A stretch of DNA of 57,589 nucleotides. Origin: Cryobacterium sp. MP_M3. GTDB lineage: Bacteria > Actinomycetota > Actinomycetes > Actinomycetales > Microbacteriaceae. Of this stretch, positions 16,945-26,927 are shown piece after piece (positions within the stretch are counted from its first letter, which is position 1; every line of letters starts with the position of its first letter). The translations under genes were made by a program, and so were the position numbers. Under the pieces are notes generated by a model. It was not told where the DNA came from. It made no database searches and saw nothing but the letters and a program-made list of their open reading frames with translations. The stretch is from positions 1-57,589 of the forward strand of contig NZ_JADOVI010000019.1 in the NCBI RefSeq assembly GCF_015752155.1, given 5' to 3'.

Positions 16945-17538
16945 GTGAGCGTTGGAGTTCTCGCCCTTCAGGGTGACTTCCGTGAGCATGCCGCGCTCCT
17001 CCGGGGGCTCGGCGCGGAGGTCGAACTCGTTCGCCGCCCGGAGGAACTGGACCGCATCAGCGGCCTGGTGATCCCGGGTGGCGAGTCCAGCGTGATGGAC
17101 AAACTGGCGCGCGCGTTCGGCCTGGCCGAGCCGCTCCGCGCCGGGATTCAGGCGGGATTGCCCGTCTACGGCACCTGCGCCGGCCTGATCATGCTCGCCG
17201 ACACGGTCCTCGACGCCATCCGCGGCCAGGAGAGCCTCGGCGGGCTCGACATCGCGGTGCGCCGCAATGCCTTCGGCTCCCAGACGGCGTCGTTCGAAAC
17301 CGACCTCGACGTTCCCGTCCTCGGCGCGGACCCGGTGCACGCGGTCTTCATCCGCGCGCCCGTCGTCGAGACCGTCGGGCCGAGGGCCAGGGCGCTGGCC
17401 AGCCTCGCCGACGGGCGCTGCGTCGCCGTCGAACAGGGGAACCTGCTCGGCACCTCCTTCCACCCCGAGATCACCGGCGAGCACCGGTTCCACGAATACT
17501 TCCTGGGCACGGTCGCACGGGTCGGCTTCCGTGGCTGA
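16945..17538 (+). CDS. pdxT: Pyridoxal 5'-phosphate synthase, glutaminase subunit PdxT
   Basis: A 197-residue class I glutamine amidotransferase that releases ammonia for PdxS. The catalytic triad is intact: Cys 78 in YGTCAGLIML, and His 173 with Glu 175 in SFHPEITGEHRFHEYF. The oxyanion motif PGGESSVM is at about 44-51. The start is GTG 16945. It lies directly downstream of pdxS, and the two form a dodecamer-plus-dodecamer complex in known systems. Confidence 0.98.
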   Translation: MSVGVLALQGDFREHAALLRGLGAEVELVRRPEELDRISGLVIPGGESSVMDKLARAFGLAEPLRAGIQAGLPVYGTCAGLIMLADTVLDAIRGQESLGGLDIAVRRNAFGSQTASFETDLDVPVLGADPVHAVFIRAPVVETVGPRARALASLADGRCVAVEQGNLLGTSFHPEITGEHRFHEYFLGTVARVGFRG

Positions 17539-17547
17539 GCTCCGCCC

Positions 17548-18090
17548 ATGACCGGCTTCGTCGCGCTGCTGCGCGGCATCAACGTCAACGGCATCACGAT
17601 CGCGATGAACGACCTCCGCGGCACGTTCGAGGAGCTCGGCCACACCGGCGTGCGCACCGTCCTCGCGAGCGGCAACGTGCTCTTCGACACCGACCAGACG
17701 GATGCCCCGGCCATCAAGGCGCGGATCGAACGCGCCCTCGGCGACAGGTTCGGCTACGACGCGTGGATCGTACTCGTCGACACCGGGAGCCTGGCCCGGG
17801 TGGTGCGGGACTACCCGTTCGATCCCGGACGGGAGGGCTGGCATCCGTACGTGGTCTTCGGCTCTGAGCCGGCCGTGCTCGACGAACTCGCCACGGCGGC
17901 GTCCGGGCTGGACCCGGCCATCGAACAGGCGGCGCCCGGGGACGGGGTGCTCTACTGGCAGGTGCTCCGCAGCGTCGGAATCACGAGCCCGTTCAGCAAG
18001 GTCACCGGCAAGGCCAGGTACCGGACGACGACGACGACCCGCAACCTGCGCACCCTGGACAAGCTGCTCGCCGCGCCACCGGCCGGGTGA
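17548..18090 (+). CDS. DUF1697 family protein
   Basis: A 180-residue protein beginning with FVALLRGINVNG, the hallmark of DUF1697, then LRGTFEELGHTGVRTVLASGNVLF (about 25-48) and a C-terminal block FSKVTGKARYRTTTTTRNLRT (about 145-165). No biochemical role is known. It starts nine bases after the pdxT stop and probably shares its transcript, although it is not a usual member of the pdxST unit. Confidence 0.9.
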   Translation: MTGFVALLRGINVNGITIAMNDLRGTFEELGHTGVRTVLASGNVLFDTDQTDAPAIKARIERALGDRFGYDAWIVLVDTGSLARVVRDYPFDPGREGWHPYVVFGSEPAVLDELATAASGLDPAIEQAAPGDGVLYWQVLRSVGITSPFSKVTGKARYRTTTTTRNLRTLDKLLAAPPAG

Positions 18091-18219
18091 AGCGGCGCCC
18101 CGCCGGGCGCCTCGGGTTAGAATGAGCAGCACCCCATCGGTGCGACGACCACGCGGCATTGCGGCCGGCGGCAGCAGGTCGGCACCGATCCGAAGCCAAG
18201 CGAGACAAACGGGAGATTC

Positions 18220-18984
18220 ATGTCCGGACATTCCAAGTGGGCGACAACGAAGCACCAGAAGGCGGTCACCGACTCTCGTCGGGCCAAGGCCTTCGCCAAG
18301 TTGATCAAGAACATCGAGGTCGCGGCGCGGATGGGCGGCATCGACCTGTCCGGCAACCCGACCCTGGTCGACGCGATCCAGAAGGCCAAGAAGACCTCGG
18401 TCCCCAATGAGAACATCGACCGCGCGGTCAAGCGCGGCGGCGGACTCACCGGCGAGGCCGTCGACTACTCCACCATCATGTACGAGGGTTACGCCGCCCA
18501 CGGCGTCGCCATCATGATCGAGTGCCTCACCGACAACAAGAACCGCGCCGCGGCCGAGGTGCGCACCACGGTCACCCGCAACGGCGGCAACATGGCCGAC
18601 CCTGGCAGCGTCGCCTACAACTTCCACCGCAAGGGCGTCGTCGTCGTCCCCAAGGGCAACAACGTCACCGAGGACGAAGTGCTCGCCGCGGTCCTGGATG
18701 CCGGCGCGGAAGAGGTCATCGACGAGGGCGACAAGTTCGAGGTCCTCAGCGAGGTGCACGATCTCGTAGCCACCCGCACCGCGCTGCAGACGGCGGGAAT
18801 CGACTATGACTCCGCCGACGTCGCGTTCATCCCGCAGCTCAAGGTCGAGGTCGACGCCGAGACCGCCCGCAAGGTGTTCCGGCTGATCGACGCGCTCGAG
18901 GAACTCGACGACGTGCAGAACATCTACAGCAACTACGACGTGTCGGCCGAGGTCATGGCGGAGCTCGAAGCCGAAAACGAGTAG
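18220..18984 (+). CDS. yebC: YebC/TACO1-family translation or transcription factor
   Basis: A 254-residue YebC protein with the invariant start [18 protein letters not shown] and the blocks [35 protein letters not shown] and [13 protein letters not shown]. Family members act as transcriptional regulators or help ribosomes through polyproline stretches. GGGAG precedes the ATG. A TAGAAT at 18118-18123, about 100 bases upstream, may be its -10 box. It leads directly into ruvC (six bases between), an order common in actinobacteria. Confidence 0.97.
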   Translation: MSGHSKWATTKHQKAVTDSRRAKAFAKLIKNIEVAARMGGIDLSGNPTLVDAIQKAKKTSVPNENIDRAVKRGGGLTGEAVDYSTIMYEGYAAHGVAIMIECLTDNKNRAAAEVRTTVTRNGGNMADPGSVAYNFHRKGVVVVPKGNNVTEDEVLAAVLDAGAEEVIDEGDKFEVLSEVHDLVATRTALQTAGIDYDSADVAFIPQLKVEVDAETARKVFRLIDALEELDDVQNIYSNYDVSAEVMAELEAENE

Positions 18985-18990
18985 CGGCCG

Positions 18991-19593
18991 ATGAGCGTCC
19001 GGGTGCTCGGCATCGACCCCGGGCTCACCCGCTGCGGTGTGGGCGTCGTCGACGTGGCGGGGAACCGCACCGCGACCCTCGTCGATGTCACCGTGCTGCG
19101 GAGCGCCCCGGAGCTGCCGCTGGAACAGAGGCTGCTGCTGATCAGCCGGGGACTCGAGGAGATGCTCGACCGGCACAAGCCGGCCTTCGTCGCGATCGAG
19201 CGGGTGTTCGCGCAGAACAACGTGCGCACCGTGATGGGCACCGCCCAGATCAGCGGTGTCGCCCTGCTGCTCGCGGCCCAGCGCGGCCTGCCGGTGACGC
19301 TGCACACCCCGAGCGAGGTCAAGGCCGCGATCACTGGCTACGGCTCGGCCGACAAGGCCCAGGTCGGGGCCATGGTCGCCCGCGTGCTCGGCCTCACCGA
19401 GGTGCCCAAACCCGCGGATGCCGCCGACGCCCTCGCCCTCGCGATCTGCCATGCCTGGCGCACCGGGATCTCCGGCGGAACCCTGCCCACCGCCGCCGGC
19501 GTCCCGTCCGGCACCCTGACCCCGGCCCAGCGGGCGTGGCGCGCCGCCGAACGAAGCTCGGTGTCGCCCGTGCCCCGTAGTCTTAAGCGGTGA
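18991..19593 (+). CDS. ruvC: Crossover junction endodeoxyribonuclease RuvC
   Basis: A 200-residue Holliday-junction resolvase. The RNase H-like core carries the acidic residues in [16 protein letters not shown] (Asp 9), [12 protein letters not shown] and [16 protein letters not shown]. The last 35 residues are a proline/alanine-rich extension. It follows yebC closely and its TGA overlaps the GTG of ruvA, so the RuvC-A-B enzymes are made together. Confidence 0.98.
   Translation: MSVRVLGIDPGLTRCGVGVVDVAGNRTATLVDVTVLRSAPELPLEQRLLLISRGLEEMLDRHKPAFVAIERVFAQNNVRTVMGTAQISGVALLLAAQRGLPVTLHTPSEVKAAITGYGSADKAQVGAMVARVLGLTEVPKPADAADALALAICHAWRTGISGGTLPTAAGVPSGTLTPAQRAWRAAERSSVSPVPRSLKR
19578..19583 (+). 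promoter_or_regulatory. Candidate -10 box for leaderless ruvA
   Basis: TAGTCT ends six bases before the ruvA GTG, inside the end of ruvC. This matches the spacing of other putative leaderless starts in the window. Confidence 0.35.
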
Positions 19594-20213
19594 TCTCCTC
19601 CGTACGTGGCCTCGTCCTCTCCGCCCTGGGTTCCACGGTCGTGATCGAGGTCGGGGGAGTGGGCCTGGCCGTCCAGGTCACCCCCACCACGGCGCTCTCG
19701 CTCCGCACGGGCACCGAGGCACGCCTGGCCACGACCCTCTTCGTGCGGGAAGACTCCCTCACCCTCTACGGCTTTCCCGGGGTCGACGAACTCTCGGTCT
19801 TCGAACTACTCGTCGGCGTGACCGGGGTCGGCCCCAAGTCCGCCCTCGGCGTGCTGGCCGTGCTCACCCCCCACCAGATCGCGCAGGCGGTCGCAGCCGA
19901 CGACGACGGCGTCTTCCGCAAGGTCAGCGGCATCGGGCCGAAGACCGCCAAGCTCATCGTGCTGTCCCTGGCCGGCAAGCTCTTCGTCACCACCGTGGCC
20001 TCCGCGCCCGGCCGCCCGGTCGCCAGCACCGCCGCGGCGGGCGTGCAGGCCGCGCTGATCGGCCTGGGCTGGTCGGAGCGGGTGGCCGCGCAGGCGGTCG
20101 AGGAGACGCTCGCCGAAGCCGCCGACCCTGACCAGGTGGGGGTGGCCAGCCTGCTCCGCCTGGTCCTGGCCCGCCTCGGCCCGGCCCAGCAGGCATCGGA
20201 GCGTCGCTCATGA
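19590..20213 (+). CDS. ruvA: Holliday junction branch migration protein RuvA
   Basis: A 207-residue junction-recognition subunit. The N-terminal OB-fold begins [22 protein letters not shown]. Two helix-hairpin-helix regions follow ([16 protein letters not shown] and [19 protein letters not shown], about 70-130). The C-terminal domain III ([19 protein letters not shown]) contacts RuvB. The start is GTG 19590, overlapping the ruvC stop; the stop overlaps the ruvB ATG (ATGA). Confidence 0.98.
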   Translation: MISSVRGLVLSALGSTVVIEVGGVGLAVQVTPTTALSLRTGTEARLATTLFVREDSLTLYGFPGVDELSVFELLVGVTGVGPKSALGVLAVLTPHQIAQAVAADDDGVFRKVSGIGPKTAKLIVLSLAGKLFVTTVASAPGRPVASTAAAGVQAALIGLGWSERVAAQAVEETLAEAADPDQVGVASLLRLVLARLGPAQQASERRS

Positions 20214-21277
20214 CCACTAACCCCGGCCTGGCCGGCGACCCCGGCGTCGAAGTGACCAACCCGGTGCTCGAGGGCGAGGCGGAACTCGCCTTCGAGGGTG
20301 CCCTGCGACCCCGCAGCCTGGGCGAGTTCGTCGGCCAGCACAAGGTTCGCGGCCAGTTGCAGCTGCTGCTCACCGCCGCGACCATGCAGAACCGCACGCC
20401 CGACCACATCCTGCTGGCCGGTCCGCCCGGACTGGGCAAGACCACCCTGGCCATGATCATCGCCTACGAGGGCAACCGGCCGCTGCGGATGTCCAGCGGC
20501 CCGGCCATCCAGCACGCCGGGGACCTGGCCGCGGTACTGTCCTCCCTCGTGCCCGGCGAGGTCCTCTTCATCGACGAGATCCACCGGATGGCACGATCCG
20601 CCGAGGAGATGCTCTACCTGGCGATGGAGGACTTCCGGATCGACATCATGGTCGGCAAGGGAGCCGGCGCCACATCCATCCCGCTCGACCTTGCTCCGTT
20701 CACCCTGGTCGGCGCCACGACGAGGTCCGGCCTGCTGCCGAACCCTCTCCGGGACCGGTTCGGCTTCACCGCGCACCTCGAGTTCTACGCGGAGTCGGAA
20801 CTGGAACAGGTGCTCGGCCGCGCGGCCGCGCTGCTCGACCTCCCGATCGGCCGGGACGCCCTGGCGGAGATCGCCGGGCGCTGCCGCGGAACCCCGCGGA
20901 TCGCCAATCGCCTGCTGCGCCGGGTGCGCGACTACGCCCTCGTGCACGGGGGAGACGCCGACCTGGCCGCCGTGCATGCGGCGCTGGAACTCTACGACGT
21001 GGACGCGATCGGGCTGGACCGGCTCGACCGCGAGGTCATGCAGATCATCCTGACCCGTTTTGGGGGTGGGCCGGTCGGGTTGAACACCCTGGCCGTGTCG
21101 GTCGGCGAGGAGTCGGAGACCATCGAGGCGGTCGTCGAGCCGTTCCTGGTGCGGATAGGCTTCCTCACGCGCACCCCGCGTGGGCGCGTGGCCACTCCGG
21201 CGGCCTGGCGGCACTTCGGTCTCGTCGATCCGCAGGGTGCCGCGCCTCCGGTCGCCCTCACCCTGGATGACCTATAA
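20210..21277 (+). CDS. ruvB: Holliday junction branch migration helicase RuvB
   Basis: A 355-residue AAA+ motor. Walker [11 protein letters not shown] lies at about 68-77, Walker [11 protein letters not shown] at about 119-128, and sensor [10 protein letters not shown] at about 169-178. A C-terminal winged helix ([22 protein letters not shown]) closes the protein. The first ~25 residues are a variable acidic extension. It is translationally coupled to ruvA, and drives branch migration of the RuvA-bound junction. Confidence 0.98.
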   Translation: MTTNPGLAGDPGVEVTNPVLEGEAELAFEGALRPRSLGEFVGQHKVRGQLQLLLTAATMQNRTPDHILLAGPPGLGKTTLAMIIAYEGNRPLRMSSGPAIQHAGDLAAVLSSLVPGEVLFIDEIHRMARSAEEMLYLAMEDFRIDIMVGKGAGATSIPLDLAPFTLVGATTRSGLLPNPLRDRFGFTAHLEFYAESELEQVLGRAAALLDLPIGRDALAEIAGRCRGTPRIANRLLRRVRDYALVHGGDADLAAVHAALELYDVDAIGLDRLDREVMQIILTRFGGGPVGLNTLAVSVGEESETIEAVVEPFLVRIGFLTRTPRGRVATPAAWRHFGLVDPQGAAPPVALTLDDL

Positions 21278-21351
21278 TTCGAGTTGGTTCGTCACGAGCC
21301 GCTCGCGAATGCTTCGGCCACCGCGCCGCAACCGGAAGGTTTCACAGTTTT

Positions 21352-21756
21352 ATGGATCCGTTGACTCTTGTCATGCTCGCCGTTCTGGCCGTGCTTGTCT
21401 TCTTCATGTTCCGCAATGGCCGCAAGCGCCAGAAGGACCAGGCGGCACTGCAGTCCCAGATGGTGGCAGGCGCCGAGGTCATGACCAATTTCGGCATGTA
21501 CGGCACCATCCTGTCAATCGATGAGGAAGCCAACAAGGTCGCCCTCGAGATCGCCCCGGGCACCGTCGTGCACCTGCACCGCCAGACCATCGCGCGCGTC
21601 GTCGAGCCCACCGTGGCCGAGACCGAGTCGGAGGTCGAGCCTGCCCCGACCGCGCAGCTGAACAAGGACGACGCGATCGTCATGGGCGAACCCGAGTTCG
21701 GCCAGCGCGTCACCGATGCAGAATCCGACGAAGAACCCAAAAAGGGCGACGCGTAA
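21352..21756 (+). CDS. yajC: Preprotein translocase accessory subunit YajC
   Basis: A 134-residue single-pass membrane protein. One helix (about 4-20, LVMLAVLAVLVFFMF) is followed by RNGRKRQKDQAALQSQM and the GAEVMTNFGMYGTI block typical of YajC. The acidic C-terminal tail is long. It precedes secD and secF, its partners at the SecYEG channel. GGAAGG lies upstream of the ATG. Confidence 0.95.
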   Translation: MDPLTLVMLAVLAVLVFFMFRNGRKRQKDQAALQSQMVAGAEVMTNFGMYGTILSIDEEANKVALEIAPGTVVHLHRQTIARVVEPTVAETESEVEPAPTAQLNKDDAIVMGEPEFGQRVTDAESDEEPKKGDA

Positions 21757-21769
21757 CCAACCCCTCTCC

Positions 21770-21796
21770 CATGCCCGCGCCATCGGCGCGGGCATG
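21770..21796 (+). other. Perfect 12-bp hairpin between yajC and secD
   Basis: CATGCCCGCGCC and its exact complement flank the three-base loop ATC. No T-run follows. The 3' arm ends on the first base of an in-frame GTG, so that GTG is an unlikely secD start. The hairpin could attenuate, process or stabilise the mRNA. Confidence 0.75.
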
Positions 21797-21819
21797 TGAT
21801 TAGAAAGCTGAGTTTCAAG

Positions 21820-23538
21820 GTGGCAAAGTCGACTCCGGTCAAGAAGGCCTGGCGTTCCCTGACCTGGCTGGGCGTGATCATTGTCGGTCTCATCGCCCTC
21901 AACAGCGCCGGCGTCCTTGCCGGAGGCGGTTCCTGGGCCCCCAAGCTGGCCCTCGACCTCGAGGGCGGCACGCAGATCATCCTCGCGCCGAAGCTCGAGT
22001 CCGGTCAGTCCGTCTCCCAGGAACAGCTGAACCAGGCCGTGTCGATCATCCGGCAGCGGATCGACTCGGCCGGTGTCTCCGAAGCGGAGATCAACACCCA
22101 GGGCGGCCAGAACATCGTCGTGTCCATCCCCGGGATCCCGGATGACGCGACGATCAACCGGATCGAATCCTCGGCGAAGCTCGAATTCCGCCCGGTCCTC
22201 GTTGCGGCGGCACCCTCGGCGGCCAGCGTCGGCGGCGCCACCTCCAGTGCGACCCCGTCGCCCACGGTCGACCCGAACCTCTCCAGCACCCCCACCGCGG
22301 TCCCGACCAACGGCAGCGACCTCAGCTACGTCACGCCGGCCCTGCAGGCCCAGTACGACGCGTTCGACTGCAGCAAGATCGACACCTCCAATGTGGCGCC
22401 GGCCAAGGAACCCCTCGTCACCTGCGAGTCCGACGGGTCGGTCAAGTACATCCTCGGCCCGGTCGAGGTCAGCGGCCAGAACGTCTCCAACGCCACCAAC
22501 GGCCAGAAGACCACCCAGAGCGGCGCCACCACCGGCGAATGGGTCGTGAACATCGCCTTCGACGGCACCGGAACCAAGGACTTCGCCACGGTCAGCACCC
22601 GTCTCAGCGGGCTGAAGGGTGTGCAGAACCAGTTCGCCATCGTTCTCGACGGCAAGGTCATCTCCGCTCCTCGCACCCTGGCGGTGATCACCGACGGCAA
22701 CGCGCAGATCAGCGGAAACTTCACCCAGAACTCGTCCAAGACGCTCGCCGACCAGCTCAAGTTCGGCGCCCTGCCGATCAGCTTCACCGTGCAGAGCCAG
22801 GACACCATCTCGGCCACCCTCGGCTCGACCCAGCTCGGCAGCGGACTGATCGCCGGCCTGATCGGCCTGATCCTCGTCGTGATGTACTCGCTCGTGCAGT
22901 ACCGGCTGCTCGGGCTGGTCACGGTGGCCTCCCTGACCGTGGCGGCCCTGATCACCTATCTGCTGATCACGATCCTGTCCTGGCGGGAGGGCTACCGTCT
23001 CTCGCTCGCCGGTGTCGCCGGGTTGATCGTCGCCATCGGCATCACCGCCGACTCGTTCATCGTCTACTTCGAGCGGGTGCGCGACGAACTGCGCGACGGC
23101 CGCGGACTCGAGTCCTCGGTCGAGGCCGGCTGGAAGCGCGCGCTCCGCACCGTGCTGGCGTCGGATGCCGTGAACTTCCTCGCCGCCGGGGTGCTCTTCA
23201 TCGTCGCCGTCGGCAACGTGAAGGGCTTCGCCCTCACCCTCGGCCTCACGACGATCGTCGACGTTGCCGTCGTGATGCTCTTCACCCACCCGATGCTGCA
23301 GCTGCTCGCCCAGACCCGGTTCTTCAACGAGGGCCACCGGTTCTCCGGGCTCGACCCGCGAGCACTCGGCGCCACCTACCGGGGCAGAGCCAAGTTCGCT
23401 CCCTCCCCGCAGCTGCCGTCCGGAAAGCTGGCCTCGGCCAGCCGCGAGGCAGCCAAGCGTCAAACCATCGCCGAGCGCAAGGCGGCAGAACTCGTCGGTT
23501 CCAGTACGGATCGGTCGACCGACGGGAAGGATTCCTAA
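21820..23538 (+). CDS. secD: Protein translocase subunit SecD
   Basis: A 572-residue RND-like membrane protein that, with SecF, uses the proton gradient to pull exported proteins through SecYEG. It has an N-terminal helix (about 14-35), then the periplasmic P1 region with LDLEGGTQIIL and RQRIDSAGVSEAEINTQGGQNIVVSIPG. An actinobacterial serine/threonine/proline insert (about 130-180) follows. Then comes the C-terminal five-helix domain with GVAGLIVAIGITADSFIVYFERVRDE. The open frame begins at GTG 21796, but GTG 21820 (MAKSTPVKKAW) avoids the preceding hairpin and fits the family start better. TAATG links it to secF. Confidence 0.96.
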   Translation: MAKSTPVKKAWRSLTWLGVIIVGLIALNSAGVLAGGGSWAPKLALDLEGGTQIILAPKLESGQSVSQEQLNQAVSIIRQRIDSAGVSEAEINTQGGQNIVVSIPGIPDDATINRIESSAKLEFRPVLVAAAPSAASVGGATSSATPSPTVDPNLSSTPTAVPTNGSDLSYVTPALQAQYDAFDCSKIDTSNVAPAKEPLVTCESDGSVKYILGPVEVSGQNVSNATNGQKTTQSGATTGEWVVNIAFDGTGTKDFATVSTRLSGLKGVQNQFAIVLDGKVISAPRTLAVITDGNAQISGNFTQNSSKTLADQLKFGALPISFTVQSQDTISATLGSTQLGSGLIAGLIGLILVVMYSLVQYRLLGLVTVASLTVAALITYLLITILSWREGYRLSLAGVAGLIVAIGITADSFIVYFERVRDELRDGRGLESSVEAGWKRALRTVLASDAVNFLAAGVLFIVAVGNVKGFALTLGLTTIVDVAVVMLFTHPMLQLLAQTRFFNEGHRFSGLDPRALGATYRGRAKFAPSPQLPSGKLASASREAAKRQTIAERKAAELVGSSTDRSTDGKDS

Positions 23539-24548
23539 TGGCCAGCTTCTCCCAGTTCGGCAACGACCTGCACACCGGCAAGCGTTCGTTCAACATCGTC
23601 GGACGACGCAAGACCTGGTACACGGTCGCGGCGGTGATGATCCTGATCGCCCTCGTGGTGCCCCAGCTCCGCGGCGGTTTCGTCTTCGGCATCGAGTTCA
23701 CCGGCGGTTCCGAATTCGTGGTGTCGGATGTGCCCAAGCAGGACCAGGCGATCGCAGCCAAGGCCGTGAACAGCGTCGTGCCCTCCGCGGTGCCCAAGGT
23801 GTCCAACGTCAGCACCACCGGCATCCGGGTTCAGACCGACCAGCTCAGCAGCGAGGCGACCCGTTCGGTGCGCAACGCCCTCGCCGACTCGTACGGTGTG
23901 CCGGCCGACAAGGTGACGGCGTCCTTCATCGGACCGTCCTGGGGCGCAGACATCACCGGCCAGGCCCTCCGCGGCCTCATCATCTTCCTCGTGCTCGCCG
24001 CCATCGGCATGGCACTGTACTTCCGCACCTGGAAGATGTCGCTGGCCGCCATGGTCGCCCTGCTGCACGACCTGGTCATCACCTCCGGGTTCTACGGCAT
24101 CACCGGTTTCGAGATCACCCCGGCCGCCGTCATCGGCTTCCTCACCATCCTCGGCTACTCCCTCTACGACACGGTCGTGGTGTTCGACAAGATCAGGGAG
24201 AACACGCGGGAGGACGGGCCGGAATCACGGCGCACCTTCGCCGAGTCGGTGAACCTCGCCGTCAACCAGACGCTCGTGCGGTCGATCAACACCTCGATCG
24301 TCGCCGTGCTGCCGGTCGGCTCCATCCTCTTCATCGGCGCGTTCGTGCTCGGAGCCGGAACCCTGAGGGACATCTCACTCGCCCTCCTGATCGGGATCAT
24401 CGCCGGGGCCTACTCGACCATCTTCATCGCCTCGCCCCTCTACGCACAGCTGCGCACCCGCGAACCCGATGTGCGCAAGCGTGACAAGAAGGCGCTGCTC
24501 GTGCGCGCCAAGGCCGGCTCGGCCTCCAAGGTCGAAGTCTCCGTGTGA
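23538..24548 (+). CDS. secF: Protein translocase subunit SecF
   Basis: A 336-residue partner of SecD. It has an N-terminal helix (about 33-52), then GFVFGIEFTGGSEF (the SecF signature), the periplasmic domain, and five helices including FLTILGYSLYDTVVVFDKIREN and LVRSINTSIVAVLPVGSIL. The ATG overlaps the last base of the secD stop. The C-terminus is basic and cytoplasmic. Confidence 0.97.
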   Translation: MASFSQFGNDLHTGKRSFNIVGRRKTWYTVAAVMILIALVVPQLRGGFVFGIEFTGGSEFVVSDVPKQDQAIAAKAVNSVVPSAVPKVSNVSTTGIRVQTDQLSSEATRSVRNALADSYGVPADKVTASFIGPSWGADITGQALRGLIIFLVLAAIGMALYFRTWKMSLAAMVALLHDLVITSGFYGITGFEITPAAVIGFLTILGYSLYDTVVVFDKIRENTREDGPESRRTFAESVNLAVNQTLVRSINTSIVAVLPVGSILFIGAFVLGAGTLRDISLALLIGIIAGAYSTIFIASPLYAQLRTREPDVRKRDKKALLVRAKAGSASKVEVSV

Positions 24549-24647
24549 ACCGTGCCCCCGGCGCCGGTCATCGGGGCCGCCCGACATCCGGTAACCTGAT
24601 TCAACTCTGCGAGGGGCGATAATTGGGAGAGGAAGTGAGGTGACGCG

Positions 24648-26927
24648 ATGACCGAGATAACGACTCCACCTGCCTCGGCGTCGTCGGCGGCGTTGCCACC
24701 AGCCTCCCTCCGGCGCCTGGTGCCCCGGATATTCTCCCGGGCCCAGCCGGCCGGCGCGGTCGACACCCTGTTGAAGACCGTGCGGATGCACCACCCCAAG
24801 GTGGACCTGTCGATCATCGAGCGCGCCTATGCCGCCGCCGAAGGCGCCCACGAGGGCCAGTTCCGCCGGAGCGGCGAACCGTACATCACGCACCCGGTCG
24901 CGGTCGCCCAGATCCTCGCCGACCTCGGCATCGGGCCCAAGACCGTCGCGGCGGCGCTCCTCCACGACACCGTCGAAGACACCGAGTACACGCTCGACCA
25001 GCTTCGGTCCGATTTCGGCGACGAGATCACGATGCTCGTCGACGGTGTCACCAAGCTCGACAAGGTCAAGTACGGCGACAGCACCCAGGCCGAGACCGTG
25101 CGCAAGATGATCGTGGCGATGTCCAAGGACATCCGCGTGCTCATCATCAAACTCGCCGACCGGCTGCACAACGCGCGCACCTGGGGTTTCGTGCCGGCGG
25201 AGTCCGCCGTGCGCAAGGCGACCGAGACGCTGGAGATCTACGCCCCGCTCGCGCACCGACTGGGCATCCAGACGATCAAATGGGAACTCGAAGACCTCTC
25301 CTTCGCCGTGCTCTATCCCAAGCTCTACGCCGAGATCGAGAGCCTGGTCAAGCAGCGCACCCCCCAGCGCGAAGAATTCGTGCAGCACGTCATCGATGCC
25401 ATCGTCGACGACCTCAAGGCCGCCCGGATCAGGGGCAAGGTGGCCGGCCGGCCGAAGCAGTACTACTCGATCTACCAGAAGATGGTGGTGCGCGGCCGCG
25501 AGTTCGACGAGATCTACGACCTTGTCGGCATCCGCGTGCTGGTCAACTCGGTGCGCGACTGTTACGCCGTGCTCGGGGCCATCCACGCGAGGTGGACGCC
25601 GCTGCCCGGCCGGTTCAAGGACTACATCGCCACCCCGAAGTTCAACCTGTACCAGTCTCTGCACACGACGGTTCTCGGGCCCAGCGGCCGAGCGGTCGAG
25701 ATCCAGATCCGCACCCAGGAGATGCACCAGCGGGCGGAGTTCGGCGTCGCCTCGCACTGGAAGTACAAGGAGCAGACCACCGGGAAGAGTTCCGGCCCCG
25801 GCCCGCAGAGCGACACCGACATGGCGTGGCTCGCGCACATCTCTGACTGGCAGGCCGAAACGGCCGACCCCGGTGAATTCCTCGACTCCCTCCGCTACGA
25901 GATCGGCGCCAAGGAGGTCTACGTCTTCACCCCCAAGGGCCGGGTGATCGGGTTGCCGACCGGCGCCACCCCGGTGGACTTCGCCTACGCCGTGCACACC
26001 GAGGTCGGCCACCGCACCATGGGCGCCAAGGTCAACGGGCGGCTCGTGCCCCTGGAGAGCCCGCTGATCACGGGCGACGTGGTCGAGGTGTTCACCTCGA
26101 AGAACCCCGATTCCGGTCCGAGCAAGGACTGGCTCAACTTCGTCAAGAGCCCCCGCGCCCGGAACAAGATCCGCCAGTGGTTCACCAAGGAACGCCGCGA
26201 CGAGGCCATCGAACAGGGCCGCGACGCCATCGCCCGCGCGATGCGGAAGCAGAACCTGCCGCTGCAGAAGCTGATGAACCAGGACTCGTTCGCCGAGGTC
26301 GCCGCGGTGATGAAGTACGAAGACGTGTCGGCGCTCTACGCCGCCGTCGGCGAGGGTCACGTTTCCACCCAGTCCGTGCTCGAGAAGGTCGTCGCCACGC
26401 TGCAGAGCGTGGAGGAGAGCGACGCGACCGACCTTCCCTTCGCCCCGCACGGCAGAACCCAGACTCTTCGCAACAGCGACTCCGGGATCCTCGTTCGCGG
26501 CGCCCCCGACATCCTGGTCAAGCTCGCGCGCTGCTGCACCCCCGTTCCCGGCGACAAGGTCGTCGGCTTCATCACCCGCGGGGCCGGGGTGTCGGTACAC
26601 CAGGCGAGCTGCCGCAACGTTCAGTCCCTGCTCAAGGAACCCGAGCGGATGATCGACGTGGACTGGGCTCCGACCTCGAAGAGCCTGTTCCTGGTTCAGA
26701 TCCAGATCGAGGCGCTCGATCGGTCGGGTCTGCTCTCGGACGTCACCCGGGTGCTCTCCGAACACCACGTGAACATCCTGTCGGCCACCGTGCACACCTC
26801 GAGCGACCGCCTCGCGATCAGCCGGTTCGTCTTCGAGATGGGGGACACCACCCACCTCGACCGGGTGCTCAACGCGGTCCGCCGGATCGACGCCGTGTAC
26901 GACGTCTACCGGGTCAACGACGGCTGA
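24648..26927 (+). CDS. relA: Bifunctional (p)ppGpp synthetase/hydrolase Rel
   Basis: A 759-residue long RSH enzyme that makes and degrades the stringent-response alarmones. The hydrolase HD domain is intact: His 82 and the HDTVED motif at 106-111. The synthetase domain (about 240-360) contains RGKVAGRPKQYYSIYQKM and EIYDLVGIRVLV. TGS (about 405-470, VYVFTPKGRVIGLPTGATPVDFAYAVHTEVG) and C-terminal ACT (about 685-755) domains follow. Both catalytic domains look functional, as in other actinobacterial Rel proteins. GAGGTGA precedes the ATG. Its 3' end overlaps the convergent AbiEi-like gene by 22 bases. Confidence 0.97.
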   Translation: MTEITTPPASASSAALPPASLRRLVPRIFSRAQPAGAVDTLLKTVRMHHPKVDLSIIERAYAAAEGAHEGQFRRSGEPYITHPVAVAQILADLGIGPKTVAAALLHDTVEDTEYTLDQLRSDFGDEITMLVDGVTKLDKVKYGDSTQAETVRKMIVAMSKDIRVLIIKLADRLHNARTWGFVPAESAVRKATETLEIYAPLAHRLGIQTIKWELEDLSFAVLYPKLYAEIESLVKQRTPQREEFVQHVIDAIVDDLKAARIRGKVAGRPKQYYSIYQKMVVRGREFDEIYDLVGIRVLVNSVRDCYAVLGAIHARWTPLPGRFKDYIATPKFNLYQSLHTTVLGPSGRAVEIQIRTQEMHQRAEFGVASHWKYKEQTTGKSSGPGPQSDTDMAWLAHISDWQAETADPGEFLDSLRYEIGAKEVYVFTPKGRVIGLPTGATPVDFAYAVHTEVGHRTMGAKVNGRLVPLESPLITGDVVEVFTSKNPDSGPSKDWLNFVKSPRARNKIRQWFTKERRDEAIEQGRDAIARAMRKQNLPLQKLMNQDSFAEVAAVMKYEDVSALYAAVGEGHVSTQSVLEKVVATLQSVEESDATDLPFAPHGRTQTLRNSDSGILVRGAPDILVKLARCCTPVPGDKVVGFITRGAGVSVHQASCRNVQSLLKEPERMIDVDWAPTSKSLFLVQIQIEALDRSGLLSDVTRVLSEHHVNILSATVHTSSDRLAISRFVFEMGDTTHLDRVLNAVRRIDAVYDVYRVNDG

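Noticed and set aside
16882..19452. An 856-residue minus-strand open frame across pdxT, DUF1697, yebC and ruvC
   Set aside because: Antisense to four genes with intact family motifs. Its residues follow from the codon structure of those genes.
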